Shown here: positions 1-9,911 of the stretch, one piece after another
How the letters are laid out: every line of letters begins with the position of its first letter
Numbering within the stretch: the stretch's first letter is position 1
NCBI GenBank assembly: GCA_035487355.1
Contig: DATHMF010000017.1
Coordinates: forward strand, 1-64,000
Source of the DNA: Terriglobales bacterium
Lineage (GTDB): Bacteria; Acidobacteriota; Terriglobia; Terriglobales; Acidobacteriaceae
DNA: 64,000 nt
Reading direction: 5' to 3'
Made by a program: the position numbers and the translations under genes
The notes under the pieces: generated by a model
What the model saw: the letters and a program-made list of their open reading frames with translations, nothing else
Database searches by the model: none
What the model was told of the DNA's origin: nothing

Positions 1-686
1 AGCAATGGATGTGGAAGTTCCAGCACGTTGAAGGCGCGCGTGAAATCAACCAGTTGCACGTGCCCGTGGACCGCGACGTACGCGTGGTGCTGACTTCGCA
101 GGATGTGATCCACGACTTCGCTGTGCCCGCATTTCGCCTGAAAGGTGATGTGATCCCCGGTCGCTACAGCAGCGTGTGGTTCCGTGCCACCAAGACCGGC
201 ACCTACCGGCTCTTCTGCGATCAATACTGCGGTACCTTGCACTCCGGCATGGTGGGCGAGGTGATTGTGATGAAGCCTGAAGAATACCAGCAATGGCTGT
301 CGACCCGGGCCGAAGGATCGCTGGGGCAGCAGGGTGAAAAAATTTTCCAGCAACTGGGCTGCAACACCTGCCACCGTAACGATTCCCTGGCGCGCGGCCC
401 GAACTTGGCTGGCCTTTATGGGAATCCGGTGAAGATGAAAGACGGCAGCATGGTGATCGCCGATGAGGGTTACATCCGCGAGTCCATCGTGAGTCCCAAC
501 GCAAAAATCGTCGCCGGTTTTGATTCCATCATGCCGACCTTCCAGGGGCAGATCAATGAAGACGATATGATCGCCCTGGTGTATTACATTAAGTCTTTGC
601 AGAATCAACAACCCGGAGGTCCGGTGAAAACTTCGCCGAACTCCACTGAAGTTCCGGGGGCCAATCCTCCGGTGAAGTTGCAATAA
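1..686 (+). CDS. coxB: Cytochrome c oxidase subunit II with fused cytochrome c domain (5' end outside window)
   Basis: This subunit accepts electrons at the CuA centre and passes them to subunit I of a caa3-type terminal oxidase in the cytoplasmic membrane. The reading frame is open from the first bases, and QWMWKFQ just ahead of the first ATG (9) is typical internal subunit II sequence, so the membrane anchors lie upstream of the window. CuA ligands are visible in VIHDFAVP and [14 protein letters not shown] heme c motif, CNTCH, follows about 40 residues later, with a distal Met candidate in SIMPTFQG. The tail after YYIKSLQ is Pro-rich and probably disordered. coxA starts 2 bases after the stop, so they are one operon. 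The identification is firm; only the missing 5' part is unknown. Confidence 0.96.
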   Translation, partial: QWMWKFQHVEGAREINQLHVPVDRDVRVVLTSQDVIHDFAVPAFRLKGDVIPGRYSSVWFRATKTGTYRLFCDQYCGTLHSGMVGEVIVMKPEEYQQWLSTRAEGSLGQQGEKIFQQLGCNTCHRNDSLARGPNLAGLYGNPVKMKDGSMVIADEGYIRESIVSPNAKIVAGFDSIMPTFQGQINEDDMIALVYYIKSLQNQQPGGPVKTSPNSTEVPGANPPVKLQ

Positions 687-688
687 TT

Positions 689-2297
<1,609 letters not shown>

Positions 2298-2305
<8 letters not shown>

Positions 2306-3017
2306 TCGGAGCGTTGTAATTCACGAGTCGCCCAGGCACGAAGCTCACCACCCCATGCTGCAGCACCACTTTGACGACATGGAGCAGCAGAAAGAAGCCT
2401 CTTCCCTCGGCATGTGGATATTCCTCATCACCGAGATCATGTTCTTCGGTGGCATGTTCGCCGCTTATCTGGTCTATCGTCACTCGTACTATGATGCCTT
2501 TGTGTGGGGCAGCAGTTCTCTCAATATTATTTATGGCGGCGTCAATACTGCCGTGCTGATCTTCAGTAGCTTCACCATGGCCATGGCAGTACACTCAGCC
2601 CAGCTCGGTATGCGCAAACTGCTGATCTTCTTCCTTCTTTTGACGCTCTTGTTCGGCGGGATTTTTTTGGGCATCAAGGCAATCGAGTATCACGACAAGT
2701 ATGTTGAACATCACATCCCCGGTCATAGTTTCAATTTCGAGCCAGTGACATTGCCAGATGGCAAGCTGCATAATGTGGATCAGGCGAATGCCCAGTTATT
2801 CTTCTCACTCTACTTTGCCATGACCGGGATGCACGCCATTCACATGATCGTTGGCGCTGGCCTGTTGTCAGCTCTCATCTACATGGCTTGGCGCGGCAAG
2901 TTCAGCGCAAGTTATTACACGCCAGTTGAGAACATTGGGCTCTACTGGCACTTTGTAGATATTGTCTGGATTTTCCTGTTTCCGTTGCTTTATTTGATCA
3001 GCAGGGTACATCATTAA
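2298..3017 (+). CDS. coxC: Cytochrome c oxidase subunit III
   Basis: A structural subunit of the caa3 oxidase, 239 residues with about five membrane helices (the short bacterial form lacking the first two). Recognisable stretches are [31 protein letters not shown] and [19 protein letters not shown], the last being a family hallmark. The start is a TTG at 2298 lying inside the end of coxA. A good ribosome binding site, AGGAGG at 2286-2291, sits 6 bases ahead of it and supports this start over later ones. The overlap suggests coupled translation with coxA. Subunit IV follows 11 bases after the stop. Confidence 0.95.
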
Positions 3018-3028
3018 CCGAGCACACC

Positions 3029-3373
3029 ATGTCCCAAAATACTGAACATTCCGAACACATTGTTTCCGTCTGGTTGTATCTGGCCATTTTTGCGACTCTG
3101 CTTGTCTTCACAGGTGTGACCGCGGTCGTAGCTTTTATAGACTTAAGCGCGAATATTGGGGGCCATGTTGTTAACTTCAATCCTCTGGTCGCGCTGGCCA
3201 TCGCCATCTTCAAGGCCACGCTTGTGATCCTCTTCTTCATGCACGTCAAGTACAGCTCTCGTCTGACCAAAATTGTGGTCGGTGCGGGCGTTTTCTGGCT
3301 TCTCATCCTGCTCAGCCTCACCATGACGGATTACCTCAGCCGCAGCCTGCAGACCGCGCCGCCCATGCACTAA
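3029..3373 (+). CDS. coxD: Cytochrome c oxidase subunit IV (caa3 type)
   Basis: A small accessory membrane subunit of 114 residues with three hydrophobic helices: about residues 13-35, 47-68 with the ending FKATLVILFFMHVKYSS, and 80-100. The FKATLV..FFMHVKYS segment is characteristic of prokaryotic subunit IV of caa3/cbo oxidases. It is the last gene of the visible oxidase operon. No clear hairpin terminator was seen after its stop; a long repeat-rich gap follows. Confidence 0.9.
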   Translation: MSQNTEHSEHIVSVWLYLAIFATLLVFTGVTAVVAFIDLSANIGGHVVNFNPLVALAIAIFKATLVILFFMHVKYSSRLTKIVVGAGVFWLLILLSLTMTDYLSRSLQTAPPMH

Positions 3374-3557
3374 AGCTGTTTCGGAATTGATTTGGACAGC
3401 AAGTTCGAGAGCAGGGCTTTCAGAGGATGCGGAAAAGTCGGCTTTCTTGTCATTCCGAACACGCAGTGGAGGAATCCCTATTGTGCCGAAATTCTCTGCT
3501 TCCGCGTCCGTCAGGGGGCACGGAATTTTATCGGTGCCATAACGATGCTTGGGACTA

Positions 3558-3592
3558 CCGTGGAAGAGCACGGCTTCAGCCGCGCGTTAAGG
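3558..3592 (+). repeat. Dispersed repeat A, copy 1
   Basis: A 35-bp sequence that recurs in opposite orientation at 16880-16914 with 33 of 35 bases identical. It contains the phrase GTGGAAGAGCACGGCTTCAG. Both copies are intergenic. Confidence 0.8.
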
Positions 3593-3640
3593 ATTCCAGA
3601 ACAACGCGGGCTTTAGCCCCTGCGCCTACAACAGCGGCAC

Positions 3641-3716
3641 CACTCTGATATCAAACAGTTCATCCCGTGAAAATTGTGGGTCATAATGGTCTGACGGCAT
3701 TCAGGATGCCGCGTTG
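3641..3716 (+). repeat. Dispersed repeat B, copy 1
   Basis: About 76 bp that match the reverse complement of 58116-58190 at roughly 85% identity by eye. Shared blocks include CACTCTGATATCAAACA, ATTGTGGGTCATAAT and CTGACGGCATTCA. Both copies are intergenic and have no open frame in common. Confidence 0.8.
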
Positions 3717-3744
3717 CTCCCAGCTCTTTGAAAATTCATCGCCT

Positions 3745-3792
3745 GTAGCGCTGGCGTCCCGCCGGCTGTCGTGTGGGCATCTTGCCCACACG
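3745..3792 (+). repeat. Dispersed GC-rich palindromic repeat C, copy 1
   Basis: A 48-bp element with two adjacent hairpin-forming parts: GCTGGCGTCCCGCCGGC, then GTGTGGGCAT paired with TGCCCACAC. A second copy in the same orientation lies at 52166-52213. The paired differences keep the stem (GTGTGGGC/GCCCACAC against ATGTGGGC/GCCCACAT), so the structure rather than the exact sequence seems to be maintained. Confidence 0.8.
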
Positions 3793-4140
3793 CTTTTCGA
3801 GCTTGCCTCGGGAAGAGCCGCGCCTCCTTATTCCCAAACCCCTCGTTTTAACTACTTGAACCACTGCCGGCGCTCTCTGTATGTCATTGAATTGTAGTGG
3901 CTTATCAATGCTTGGACTACTCCAAGTAATGGGGGGTGGGGGAGTAATACTTTGAAGGAAAATGGCCGGCTGAAGGTTCTTCAGAGAATGGCTTGCTGCG
4001 GCGCACCCGCTCAGCATGACAAGCCAGAATAAAAGACTGAGTACTAAAGACTGACAACTGATGACTGAGGAATGGTGACTAAGGACTGACTCATTTAGGT
4101 CATTTTCGGGTTAAAATCGGCATATCTGGAAAGGGCTCCA

Positions 4141-4869
4141 ATGGGGACACGTAAATCGCCGCGTATTCAAAAGAACGTATCGGTACGAATTTTTGGAATG
4201 GATTCCAGCGGCAAGCCGTTCTCCTCGTCAGCCGAGACGCTGGATGTCAGCCCTTCCGGTGCGCGGTTGGTTGGCGTGTATCAATTTGAAGTTCCTGGCG
4301 AGACCATTGGCCTGGAAGTGAAAGGCAAAAAAGGACGCTTCCTCGTCGTCTGGATCGGGAAGAAAGGCTCAAAAAACGAGGGACAAATTGGCCTTCGCAG
4401 TGTTGATCCGGTAACGACCGTCTGGGAGATGACCACGCCACTCGATGTCCCGGCTCCGTTCCCCCGCACCCTTGGCAACAGCAATGCGAAGCTCGGACCA
4501 GCGCGTGCATCGGTTCCCCTCACGGTTGGGCCCAAGCCTTATGATCGCCGCGCCGCCAAACGTCTTGCCGTGAAGGCTGGCGCCAAAGTTACCCCACTCG
4601 GGCAAAAACTTGAGGGACAAAATACCGGATGGGGCATCTGCACTGACCTTAGCCGCTCCGGCTGCTACATTGAAACCGTATACCCGTTGCCGCAGGATTC
4701 CCGCCTCGAGATCACCTTGCGCCTTGAGGGAAGAGAAGTTCACGCCACCGCGGTTGTGCGCGTTTCCAAGCCGAATTGGGGCATGGGCATACAATTCCTC
4801 AAAATGAGTGATGAAGACCGCGCCTTCCTGGTTGATCTGGTTGACAACCCCGCCAAACCTCGTAAATAA
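4141..4869 (+). CDS. Tandem PilZ-domain protein
   Basis: A soluble 242-residue protein with two PilZ domains, the c-di-GMP-binding fold. The C-terminal domain (about residues 137-238) has a good ligand pattern: an Arg-rich RRAAKR start and TDLSRSGCYIE, matching DxSxxG. The N-terminal domain (about 5-95) has DVSPSGARLV, but its Arg motif is weak (RIQKNVSVRI), so it may not bind the nucleotide. A GGAAAGGG ribosome binding site precedes the ATG. It probably acts in c-di-GMP control of surface behaviour. Pilus-related genes occur elsewhere in the window, but none is adjacent. The family is clear; the target process is not. Confidence 0.88.
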   Translation: MGTRKSPRIQKNVSVRIFGMDSSGKPFSSSAETLDVSPSGARLVGVYQFEVPGETIGLEVKGKKGRFLVVWIGKKGSKNEGQIGLRSVDPVTTVWEMTTPLDVPAPFPRTLGNSNAKLGPARASVPLTVGPKPYDRRAAKRLAVKAGAKVTPLGQKLEGQNTGWGICTDLSRSGCYIETVYPLPQDSRLEITLRLEGREVHATAVVRVSKPNWGMGIQFLKMSDEDRAFLVDLVDNPAKPRK

Positions 4870-4968
4870 GTAGAACTTATTTCATAAATAGTTTTGAAAG
4901 GGCGCAGCCTGTTCAGCCGTGCCCATGAGTTCATGTCTTTCCCGTACTGGGACTTGTAGTGTGCTTTA

Positions 4969-5118
4969 CTACGCTGCCACCGTGTACTCTTCCGGGTTAT
5001 CGTCAAACACCTCTTTGCACTCCAGGGAGCAGAAGTAATAGTGTTCCCCATTCTGGCTTGACTTGAATTCGGTAATTCTTTCATCTACTTCTATTTGGCA
5101 TACAGGGTCTATGGCCAT
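4969..5118 (-). CDS. Small YHS-domain protein (49 aa)
   Basis: A very short gene reading MAIDPVCQIEVDER at the start and HYYFCSLECKEVFDDNPEEY near the end. This is a complete stand-alone YHS domain: an Asp-Pro-Val-Cys start, then a YYFC-x3-C pair and a final Phe/Pro/Tyr pattern. YHS domains are found in metal-related proteins such as copper and heavy-metal ATPases, and they probably bind a metal through these cysteines. A strong GGAGGA ribosome binding site (5122-5127) precedes the ATG. It is convergent with the PilZ gene and divergent from the small secreted protein at 5322. Its partner is unknown. Confidence 0.85.
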   Translation of the reverse strand: MAIDPVCQIEVDERITEFKSSQNGEHYYFCSLECKEVFDDNPEEYTVAA

Positions 5119-5321
5119 GGTTCCTCCATATTGAAATTCGATTGTCCCTCGCGTCGAAAGGATGGCTGCAGTTTGAGTACGTTATTTGCCTTGCCAAACT
5201 GCATTTTCTGGATAAAAATCTCTGACGCAATCCATGCCTATGCAACTTTGTTCACGGCGATGGGTTGAATAACATTAAAGCAGTTACAAAATTTCGATGA
5301 GTACTTGGAGGAAAGTTAGTT

Positions 5322-5615
5322 ATGAAGAGAACGTTGCTTTCACTTGTTACAGCAGCGGCCTTGATGGCTGCAACCACATCTCCTTTGTTGGCCCAGGGAA
5401 CGTCTGGGTCGCCAGGGGCGGCATCATCGACCGGGAGACCCGGCCACAGGGAACATCATCCTGAGATTCGCGCGGCCCTGAAACATCTGAACATGGCCAA
5501 GGCGTCTCTGCAAAAGGGCTCCAAAGATTTCAGCGGTCACCGCGAGAAGGCGCTCGATCTAACCAACCAGGCGATTCAGGAGTGCCAGCAGGCCCTGCAG
5601 TCGGACAAGCAGTAA
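5322..5615 (+). CDS. Small secreted helical protein, function unknown
   Basis: A 97-residue protein with a clear signal peptide (Lys-Arg start, hydrophobic core, likely cleavage after LLAQG). A Gly/Ser/Pro linker and a His-rich patch (HREHHPE) follow. The C-terminal half looks like an amphipathic helical hairpin, with a spacing such as AALKHLNMAKASLQKGSKDF and ALDLTNQAIQECQQAL. The ribosome binding site GGAGGAAAG is 9 bases before the ATG. Proteins of this pattern are common small exported proteins in Acidobacteria. No function can be assigned. Confidence 0.75.
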   Translation: MKRTLLSLVTAAALMAATTSPLLAQGTSGSPGAASSTGRPGHREHHPEIRAALKHLNMAKASLQKGSKDFSGHREKALDLTNQAIQECQQALQSDKQ

Positions 5616-5691
5616 CGGTGTTTGTTGAACGAGAGGGGCGGGGCATGGGGAGAAGGCAAATGCGCGCCCCTTTCTTAATTGCTGCATGGTA

Positions 5692-5713
5692 GAGACGTAG
5701 CTTGCTACGTCTC
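5692..5713. repeat. Palindromic REP-like element, copy 1
   Basis: A perfect 22-bp palindrome: arms of GAGACGTAGC and its complement around a TT centre. An identical copy lies at 14321-14342. Here it overlaps the 3' end of the minus-strand membrane protein gene and supplies its last codons and TAG stop. Such a hairpin may also act as a transcription end or mRNA-stabilising element. Confidence 0.85.
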
Positions 5714-7102
5714 ATCCAGACGATTTGTCATGAGGAAGATCAAAAAAAGAGTGCTGGGCCACACTTGAACCAGCACCCGGTTAAGAGAAGTTTCCAGGAG
5801 CCAGTTGAGCGGCACTGGCGCTGTGACGTAAACCAAAAAGTATCCAATAACCGTCAAATACAGCGTGCGCAAGCAAATCTTTTCTTCAATGCTCGCCGGT
5901 TTCTTCACTCCGGCCAGCAAGACATACAAAGCCAGGAATGGCGTTATGGTCAGGGCCCATCCGCCAAAATGCAGCACCTGGTCTGCGAATGCTTTCGCAA
6001 CCGTGCGCCAGCGGGAGATGCGCCCAAGCATCTTCAGAGCCGTTAGAAATGGGGAAGACAAATCATTGTGCCCCGCAAGGTTTAGTTTGAAATAGGCCAG
6101 CATCACCAGTACCGGCCCCAGTCCTGCTGCCAGCAGCACCAGTTGCCGCAAGTACGTGCGTATCCCTTGTTTGCGAAGCGTAGTGATCAGATGGGCCAGG
6201 AGCAGGCAAGCCAGAAACAGGCTGCCTTCATTCTTTGTCCATGCTGCGAACCCGGCGGTAGTTCCGGCCAGCACCAGCATGCTGTTGCTCTGCGCTGCCG
6301 CTCTTTCATGCAGACACAGCAATACGAGGGTGGCGAGGAAGAAGAATCCCAGAGGAACATCAGCGTACTGCGCTCCTCCCAGAACAAGAAAAAAAGACGA
6401 GGCCAGCAGAACGGTAACCGCCAGGAATCCTTGACTTCTGCTGCCCAGAACAGACAGAGATAAAAAAAGCAGCCCCACAGTAGCTGCGGTGAACAGAAAC
6501 CCAATCAGAATTGGTACCAGCGGGATATCCGCTCCTGCATAGCTCCACCCGCGTGCAACGCTGGCCGGGATAAGCAGCGGATAGTCCGTGTGCGAGATGG
6601 CTCCCTCGGCGGAAAACGCATCGCGCCAGTGTGGCCCACCCAGGAACAGGAACTTTGCCCGCAGGTTCCAGATGCCCCAGGCGTCCCATCCGCCTTGTAT
6701 GGCTCCGCGTGCAAACCAGAGAAACCCTTTTCCGGCGACGAACAGCGTAAAGAAGAACGTTATAGCTGCAACCCATTCGATCTTCGACTTCGGGTAAGGC
6801 GTGCGCCTAGTTCTAACCGGCAGAGAATCAACTTGTTGTTTTCGCCATCTGGCGCTCACCGCGAACGCTGACAAAACAAGCAGAAGTCCGATCTCGCAGC
6901 CAATCAATGCGCCTCCGGCGGTCCCAAATACTATTAACCAGAGGAAGAAAAGTAACGATGTAATTCCAAAGCCCATGCCCACGGAAAGCGAGATTATTAG
7001 CAGAAGGTCCGGCAGCAGTCGCCGCTGTCTGGGCCACAACAGGCAGGTAAAGCTGAAGCCCAAGCCCAGCGCGACCAGGATTGACATAACAATCTTGATC
7101 AC
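5705..7102 (-). CDS. Polytopic membrane protein, probable GT39/PMT-like glycosyltransferase
   Basis: A protein of about 465 residues with roughly 10-12 membrane helices. A luminal-type loop, GGWDAWGIWNLRAKF, has an acidic-aromatic pattern seen in lipid-phosphate-sugar-dependent glycosyltransferases (GT39/ArnT-like). The frame is open further upstream, but the likely start is GTG 7102, which overlaps the stop of the preceding gene, or ATG 7087. The preceding gene would otherwise be overlapped by about 120 bases. The final residues RLDET and the stop are encoded by the palindromic repeat at 5692-5713. The family assignment is moderate because the motifs are weak. Confidence 0.7.
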   Translation of the reverse strand: MIKIVMSILVALGLGFSFTCLLWPRQRRLLPDLLLIISLSVGMGFGITSLLFFLWLIVFGTAGGALIGCEIGLLLVLSAFAVSARWRKQQVDSLPVRTRRTPYPKSKIEWVAAITFFFTLFVAGKGFLWFARGAIQGGWDAWGIWNLRAKFLFLGGPHWRDAFSAEGAISHTDYPLLIPASVARGWSYAGADIPLVPILIGFLFTAATVGLLFLSLSVLGSRSQGFLAVTVLLASSFFLVLGGAQYADVPLGFFFLATLVLLCLHERAAAQSNSMLVLAGTTAGFAAWTKNEGSLFLACLLLAHLITTLRKQGIRTYLRQLVLLAAGLGPVLVMLAYFKLNLAGHNDLSSPFLTALKMLGRISRWRTVAKAFADQVLHFGGWALTITPFLALYVLLAGVKKPASIEEKICLRTLYLTVIGYFLVYVTAPVPLNWLLETSLNRVLVQVWPSTLFLIFLMTNRLDET

Positions 7103-7500
7103 CGGCCGGCATTTCTCCTGAGCAGCATCAGGCCATTCCCAAAATCTTTCAGGACTACGAACTGCTGGCTGCTGATGGAAGCCGCGGTGGAGCCGGCAGG
7201 GAAGTCTCCGATCAAAGGATCGCAATCAGCCGTGGGGCGAACCACCAGGGGAGCGAGCGCATACTGTGCCAAGAAGTAATGTTTCTTGGCATCGAACGAG
7301 TTGTCGGGGTTCGGCATATAACAGACGACCCCGCGTTGGGGGAGCATGCTCTTAATGCCATCGAAGCGGCCCAGGTAAAGATTGTCCACATCGGGCGAGT
7401 GTGATTGGTAAGTGAGTTTCAACAGTTGCCCGCTGGAGAGCAAACTGACTGCCAGCAAGCATAGTGCCCCGGCTATGCGAATAGATGACCTGAAGTTCAC
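7099..7500 (-). CDS. Exported or membrane-anchored protein of unknown function
   Basis: A 133-residue protein with one N-terminal hydrophobic segment (about 8-26) that is either a signal peptide or an anchor, followed by a soluble domain. It is not a family I recognise. Its stop overlaps the start of the downstream membrane glycosyltransferase-like gene, so the two are probably translated together. The pairing suggests an accessory or sensing role for the membrane enzyme, by context only. Confidence 0.6.
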   Translation of the reverse strand: MNFRSSIRIAGALCLLAVSLLSSGQLLKLTYQSHSPDVDNLYLGRFDGIKSMLPQRGVVCYMPNPDNSFDAKKHYFLAQYALAPLVVRPTADCDPLIGDFPAGSTAASISSQQFVVLKDFGNGLMLLRRNAGR

Positions 7501-7616
7501 CTGAAGTGTTGACCTCGTATAATCAAGACCGTCTTGTATAACACACTTCGAGCGCAGCCCCCGAGGTTTATTCAGTACGAGATCGGCGAGTTGTTTTGCG
7601 AGTATGAATCAAAAGC

Positions 7617-7653
7617 AAGGGGAGAGCAGCCTTGTTTTGGCTGCTCTCCCCTT
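7617..7653 (-). terminator. Strong hairpin terminator after the Sel1-repeat gene
   Basis: A perfect 15-bp stem (AAGGGGAGAGCAGCC and its complement) with a 7-base loop lies 13 bases past the stop of the minus-strand Sel1 gene. Read on that strand, the stem is followed by GCTTTTG, a short T-run. This fits an intrinsic terminator and separates the Sel1 gene from the gene ending at 7099. Confidence 0.75.
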
Positions 7654-7665
7654 AGATAAAATACT

Positions 7666-8784
7666 TCACTGCCGGTTCGACACATTAGCGGCAGTTTTTG
7701 GCAGAAAGCTCCAGGTTTCACCCAACTTGCTTATCGTAGGATTGGGCGGATGCTTGCTGTCCCACTCCCCTACCTGCGCTTCAACACTGGGCACCTGCTC
7801 CGGAGAAAGATGGCTGCGCAACTTCTCAAGAAATTCTTGCGTGGGCCGGCTTGACATGAGCCATCCGCTGCGCTGGGCCAAGAGTGCCCAGAAGTAGGCC
7901 TGGCTGTAGTCAGGGGCAAGACCCCTTTTGCCTGCGTACAAGTGTGCAAGGTTCATGTAGCTGTTTCCATCGCCCTTTTCTGCGGATAGCTTGTATAGTC
8001 TGATTGCCTCGTTGATGTCTTGAGGAACCCCTGCGCCTTCCTCGTACAGTACCGCCAAATTATTTTCGGCCTGCGAGTTTCCCTGGTCTACTGCTTTCCG
8101 GTACCAGCGAGCCGCTTGGGAAATATCCCGGGCTGTTCCAACTCCGGTTTCATACATTGTGCCCAGCAGAAACTCTCCCGCCGCATAGTGCTGCTTTGCC
8201 GCCTCCTGGCACCAGCGCATCGCCTCTGGCGGATTGCGCTCTACGCCCATACCGTGGAAATACAGGATTGCAAGATTGACTTGCGCGGGCGCAAACCCCT
8301 GGTTGGCTGCTTGTGTAAACCAGGTTATGCTTCCTTGCAGGTCCTGGCGGGCGCCCAATCCGTTCAGCAGCAGGTAGGCGAGATCGTACTGAGCTGGCGC
8401 ATAACCCTCTGCCGCTGCGCGCTGAAACCACTTGAAGGCCTGTTGCTCATCGCGAGGGACGCCTTCGCCCCTAACGTACAGATAACCTATCTGGGTTTGC
8501 GCCTCAAGACTGCCAAAATTCGCTGCCTTAAGGAACCACTGGGCAGCTTCGACCGGATCATGTTGCACTCCCTTGCCCAGTTGGTAGGCCCGTGCCATCT
8601 TGAGTTGGTCCTGAACATATCCAGCTTCCGCGCGGTTAAACATATGTTCAACGTGCATGTCGGCGGAAAGAGAAGAATCCTGCGCTGTCGCCAGCGCTGG
8701 AGCAAGCAGTAAAAGGATGGTTGCCGCTGCAATCTCCCGCAGCGAAGTTTGTATGATAGCTCTACTTATAATTAGGGACCGCAT
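7666..8784 (-). CDS. Exported Sel1-repeat (SLR) protein
   Basis: A protein of 372 residues with an N-terminal signal sequence (cleavage near ATAQD). About seven consecutive Sel1-like TPR repeats follow (about residues 50-300), each with the A..LG..Y..G.GV..D...A..W...AA pattern, for example AYQLGKGVQHDPVEAAQWF and GYLYVRGEGVPRDEQQAF. These helical repeats bind proteins, often in envelope or signalling complexes. The C-terminal 70 residues are not repeat-like. The gene ends at a strong hairpin. The partner is unknown. Confidence 0.85.
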   Translation of the reverse strand: MRSLIISRAIIQTSLREIAAATILLLLAPALATAQDSSLSADMHVEHMFNRAEAGYVQDQLKMARAYQLGKGVQHDPVEAAQWFLKAANFGSLEAQTQIGYLYVRGEGVPRDEQQAFKWFQRAAAEGYAPAQYDLAYLLLNGLGARQDLQGSITWFTQAANQGFAPAQVNLAILYFHGMGVERNPPEAMRWCQEAAKQHYAAGEFLLGTMYETGVGTARDISQAARWYRKAVDQGNSQAENNLAVLYEEGAGVPQDINEAIRLYKLSAEKGDGNSYMNLAHLYAGKRGLAPDYSQAYFWALLAQRSGWLMSSRPTQEFLEKLRSHLSPEQVPSVEAQVGEWDSKHPPNPTISKLGETWSFLPKTAANVSNRQ

Positions 8785-8942
8785 AGTCCACCTCCAAAAA
8801 ATTACAAAGCCGGCCAGTAACGATCACGGGACGGCCTCCGATGGTTGCGGTCAGCCGGGTTTTAGATCAACACCAGCAAATCTTGTTTCGAATCACCTCT
8901 GTGGCTTCCGGGGGGACACGGAAAGCGATTTTCAGAATCGCC

Positions 8943-9173
8943 TTAACACCAGCGAATTTTCTTGCGAATCACCTCTGCAGAAACGGGTAAGCCGTCTTGG
9001 ATGTTGATGCGCTCGATTTCTCCATGCTTTAAATCGCGGCAAAATCGAATCAGCGCCTGCCATGACGGGTGGATCTCGTTGTTGGCGCTGGCAGCATCAA
9101 CCGCCACAACCTTCGCCCGCAACGGAATCTCTTTCTTTTTATTGCCAAAATCTTCCATGTACTCGGTCTCCAT
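8943..9173 (-). CDS. Small conserved-looking hypothetical protein (76 aa)
   Basis: A short soluble protein with a charged start (GNKKKEIPL), a central SWQALIRFCRDLKHGEIERI helix-like segment, and the ending VIRKKIRWC. The composition and codon use look like a real gene. ATG 9173 has a weak ribosome binding site; the second Met, six codons in, has GGAG about 12 bases ahead of it and could be the real start. The middle resembles a small DNA- or protein-binding helix, but I do not recognise the family. Confidence 0.5.
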   Translation of the reverse strand: METEYMEDFGNKKKEIPLRAKVVAVDAASANNEIHPSWQALIRFCRDLKHGEIERINIQDGLPVSAEVIRKKIRWC

Positions 9174-9392
9174 CTACTACTCTTCTATTAACACTCGGAG
9201 GAGCTAATTTTGTCCAAAAGAAAAACTAAATGGTTGCAATCAGTTAAATTTGGGGTATATACTTAATCGTTTTTTAACATTTCAATTTATTTCGACTTCT
9301 CATTTATACAACCTGCGCTCCCTCGGTTTGGTTAACAGAGAATTAAATGTAGACAAAAATGGTTGTAGCTTTGAAAAACCTCTCGTTTTAAA

Positions 9393-9911
9393 TCAGTCTT
9401 TCTCTGCCGTCAGAAACAGGGCCAATCCCCACACCAAAACAAATGTTCCTAAACTGGCCATGAGCAGAATTGGTATCCAGCCGGCCGTGCTCGAGGTGAA
9501 AGTCCAGAGGCTATCCAGGTGGAACGCGCTTGAGTTCGAGGTGTCGTCGAGCGAAAACAGCCAGTCGGCAATCGGGTTCCATTGCCACGCTGCCAGGCCG
9601 AGTGCGGCCAGCAGTATGCTGATCAATGCAATTTTTTCTGTGACCGCAATGGGTCTGGTCATGCGCTCAACCGCCCCGCTGCGCAGGCGTAGTTCCGATC
9701 TCCACCAGAGCGTGCCCGCAGAGGCGAGTTGCGGCTTTTGCAGGGTCTCGCGCCGGGCTTGCTGCAGGGTTTGACTCACCAGCACAAGGTCATTGCAATC
9801 GGCGCAAGCGGCCACGTGCGCGAGCAATGCTGGATCGCATGCTTCGGGCCATCGTCCCTCCCGTAGTGCTGCTGCAACTTCTTTTCGTTGGGTGCAAAAA
9901 TATGACTTCAT
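9393..9911 (-). CDS. Putative anti-sigma factor with zinc-binding start and membrane helices
   Basis: A 172-residue protein whose first 50 residues hold HVAACADC, the H-x3-C-x2-C motif of zinc-finger anti-sigma (ZAS/zf-HC2) domains. Two membrane helices follow (about 92-112 and 143-165). It overlaps the ECF sigma gene upstream by 4 bases (ATGA), the classic arrangement for a sigma/anti-sigma pair. It would hold the sigma factor at the membrane until a signal releases it. The assignment rests on the motif plus context; the overall sequence is divergent. Confidence 0.8.
   Translation of the reverse strand: MKSYFCTQRKEVAAALREGRWPEACDPALLAHVAACADCNDLVLVSQTLQQARRETLQKPQLASAGTLWWRSELRLRSGAVERMTRPIAVTEKIALISILLAALGLAAWQWNPIADWLFSLDDTSNSSAFHLDSLWTFTSSTAGWIPILLMASLGTFVLVWGLALFLTAEKD

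Larger units (their letters stand above)
3374..4140. other. Repeat-rich intergenic patchwork
   Basis: This gap of about 770 bases holds no convincing gene. It is assembled from short fragments that recur elsewhere in the window: 3558-3592 (copy at 16880-16914), 3641-3716 (copy at 58116-58190) and 3745-3792 (copy at 52166-52213). A low-complexity ACTGAC/ACTGAG-rich stretch lies at about 4031-4092, just before the PilZ gene. Short open frames here are explained by the repeats. Confidence 0.75.
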
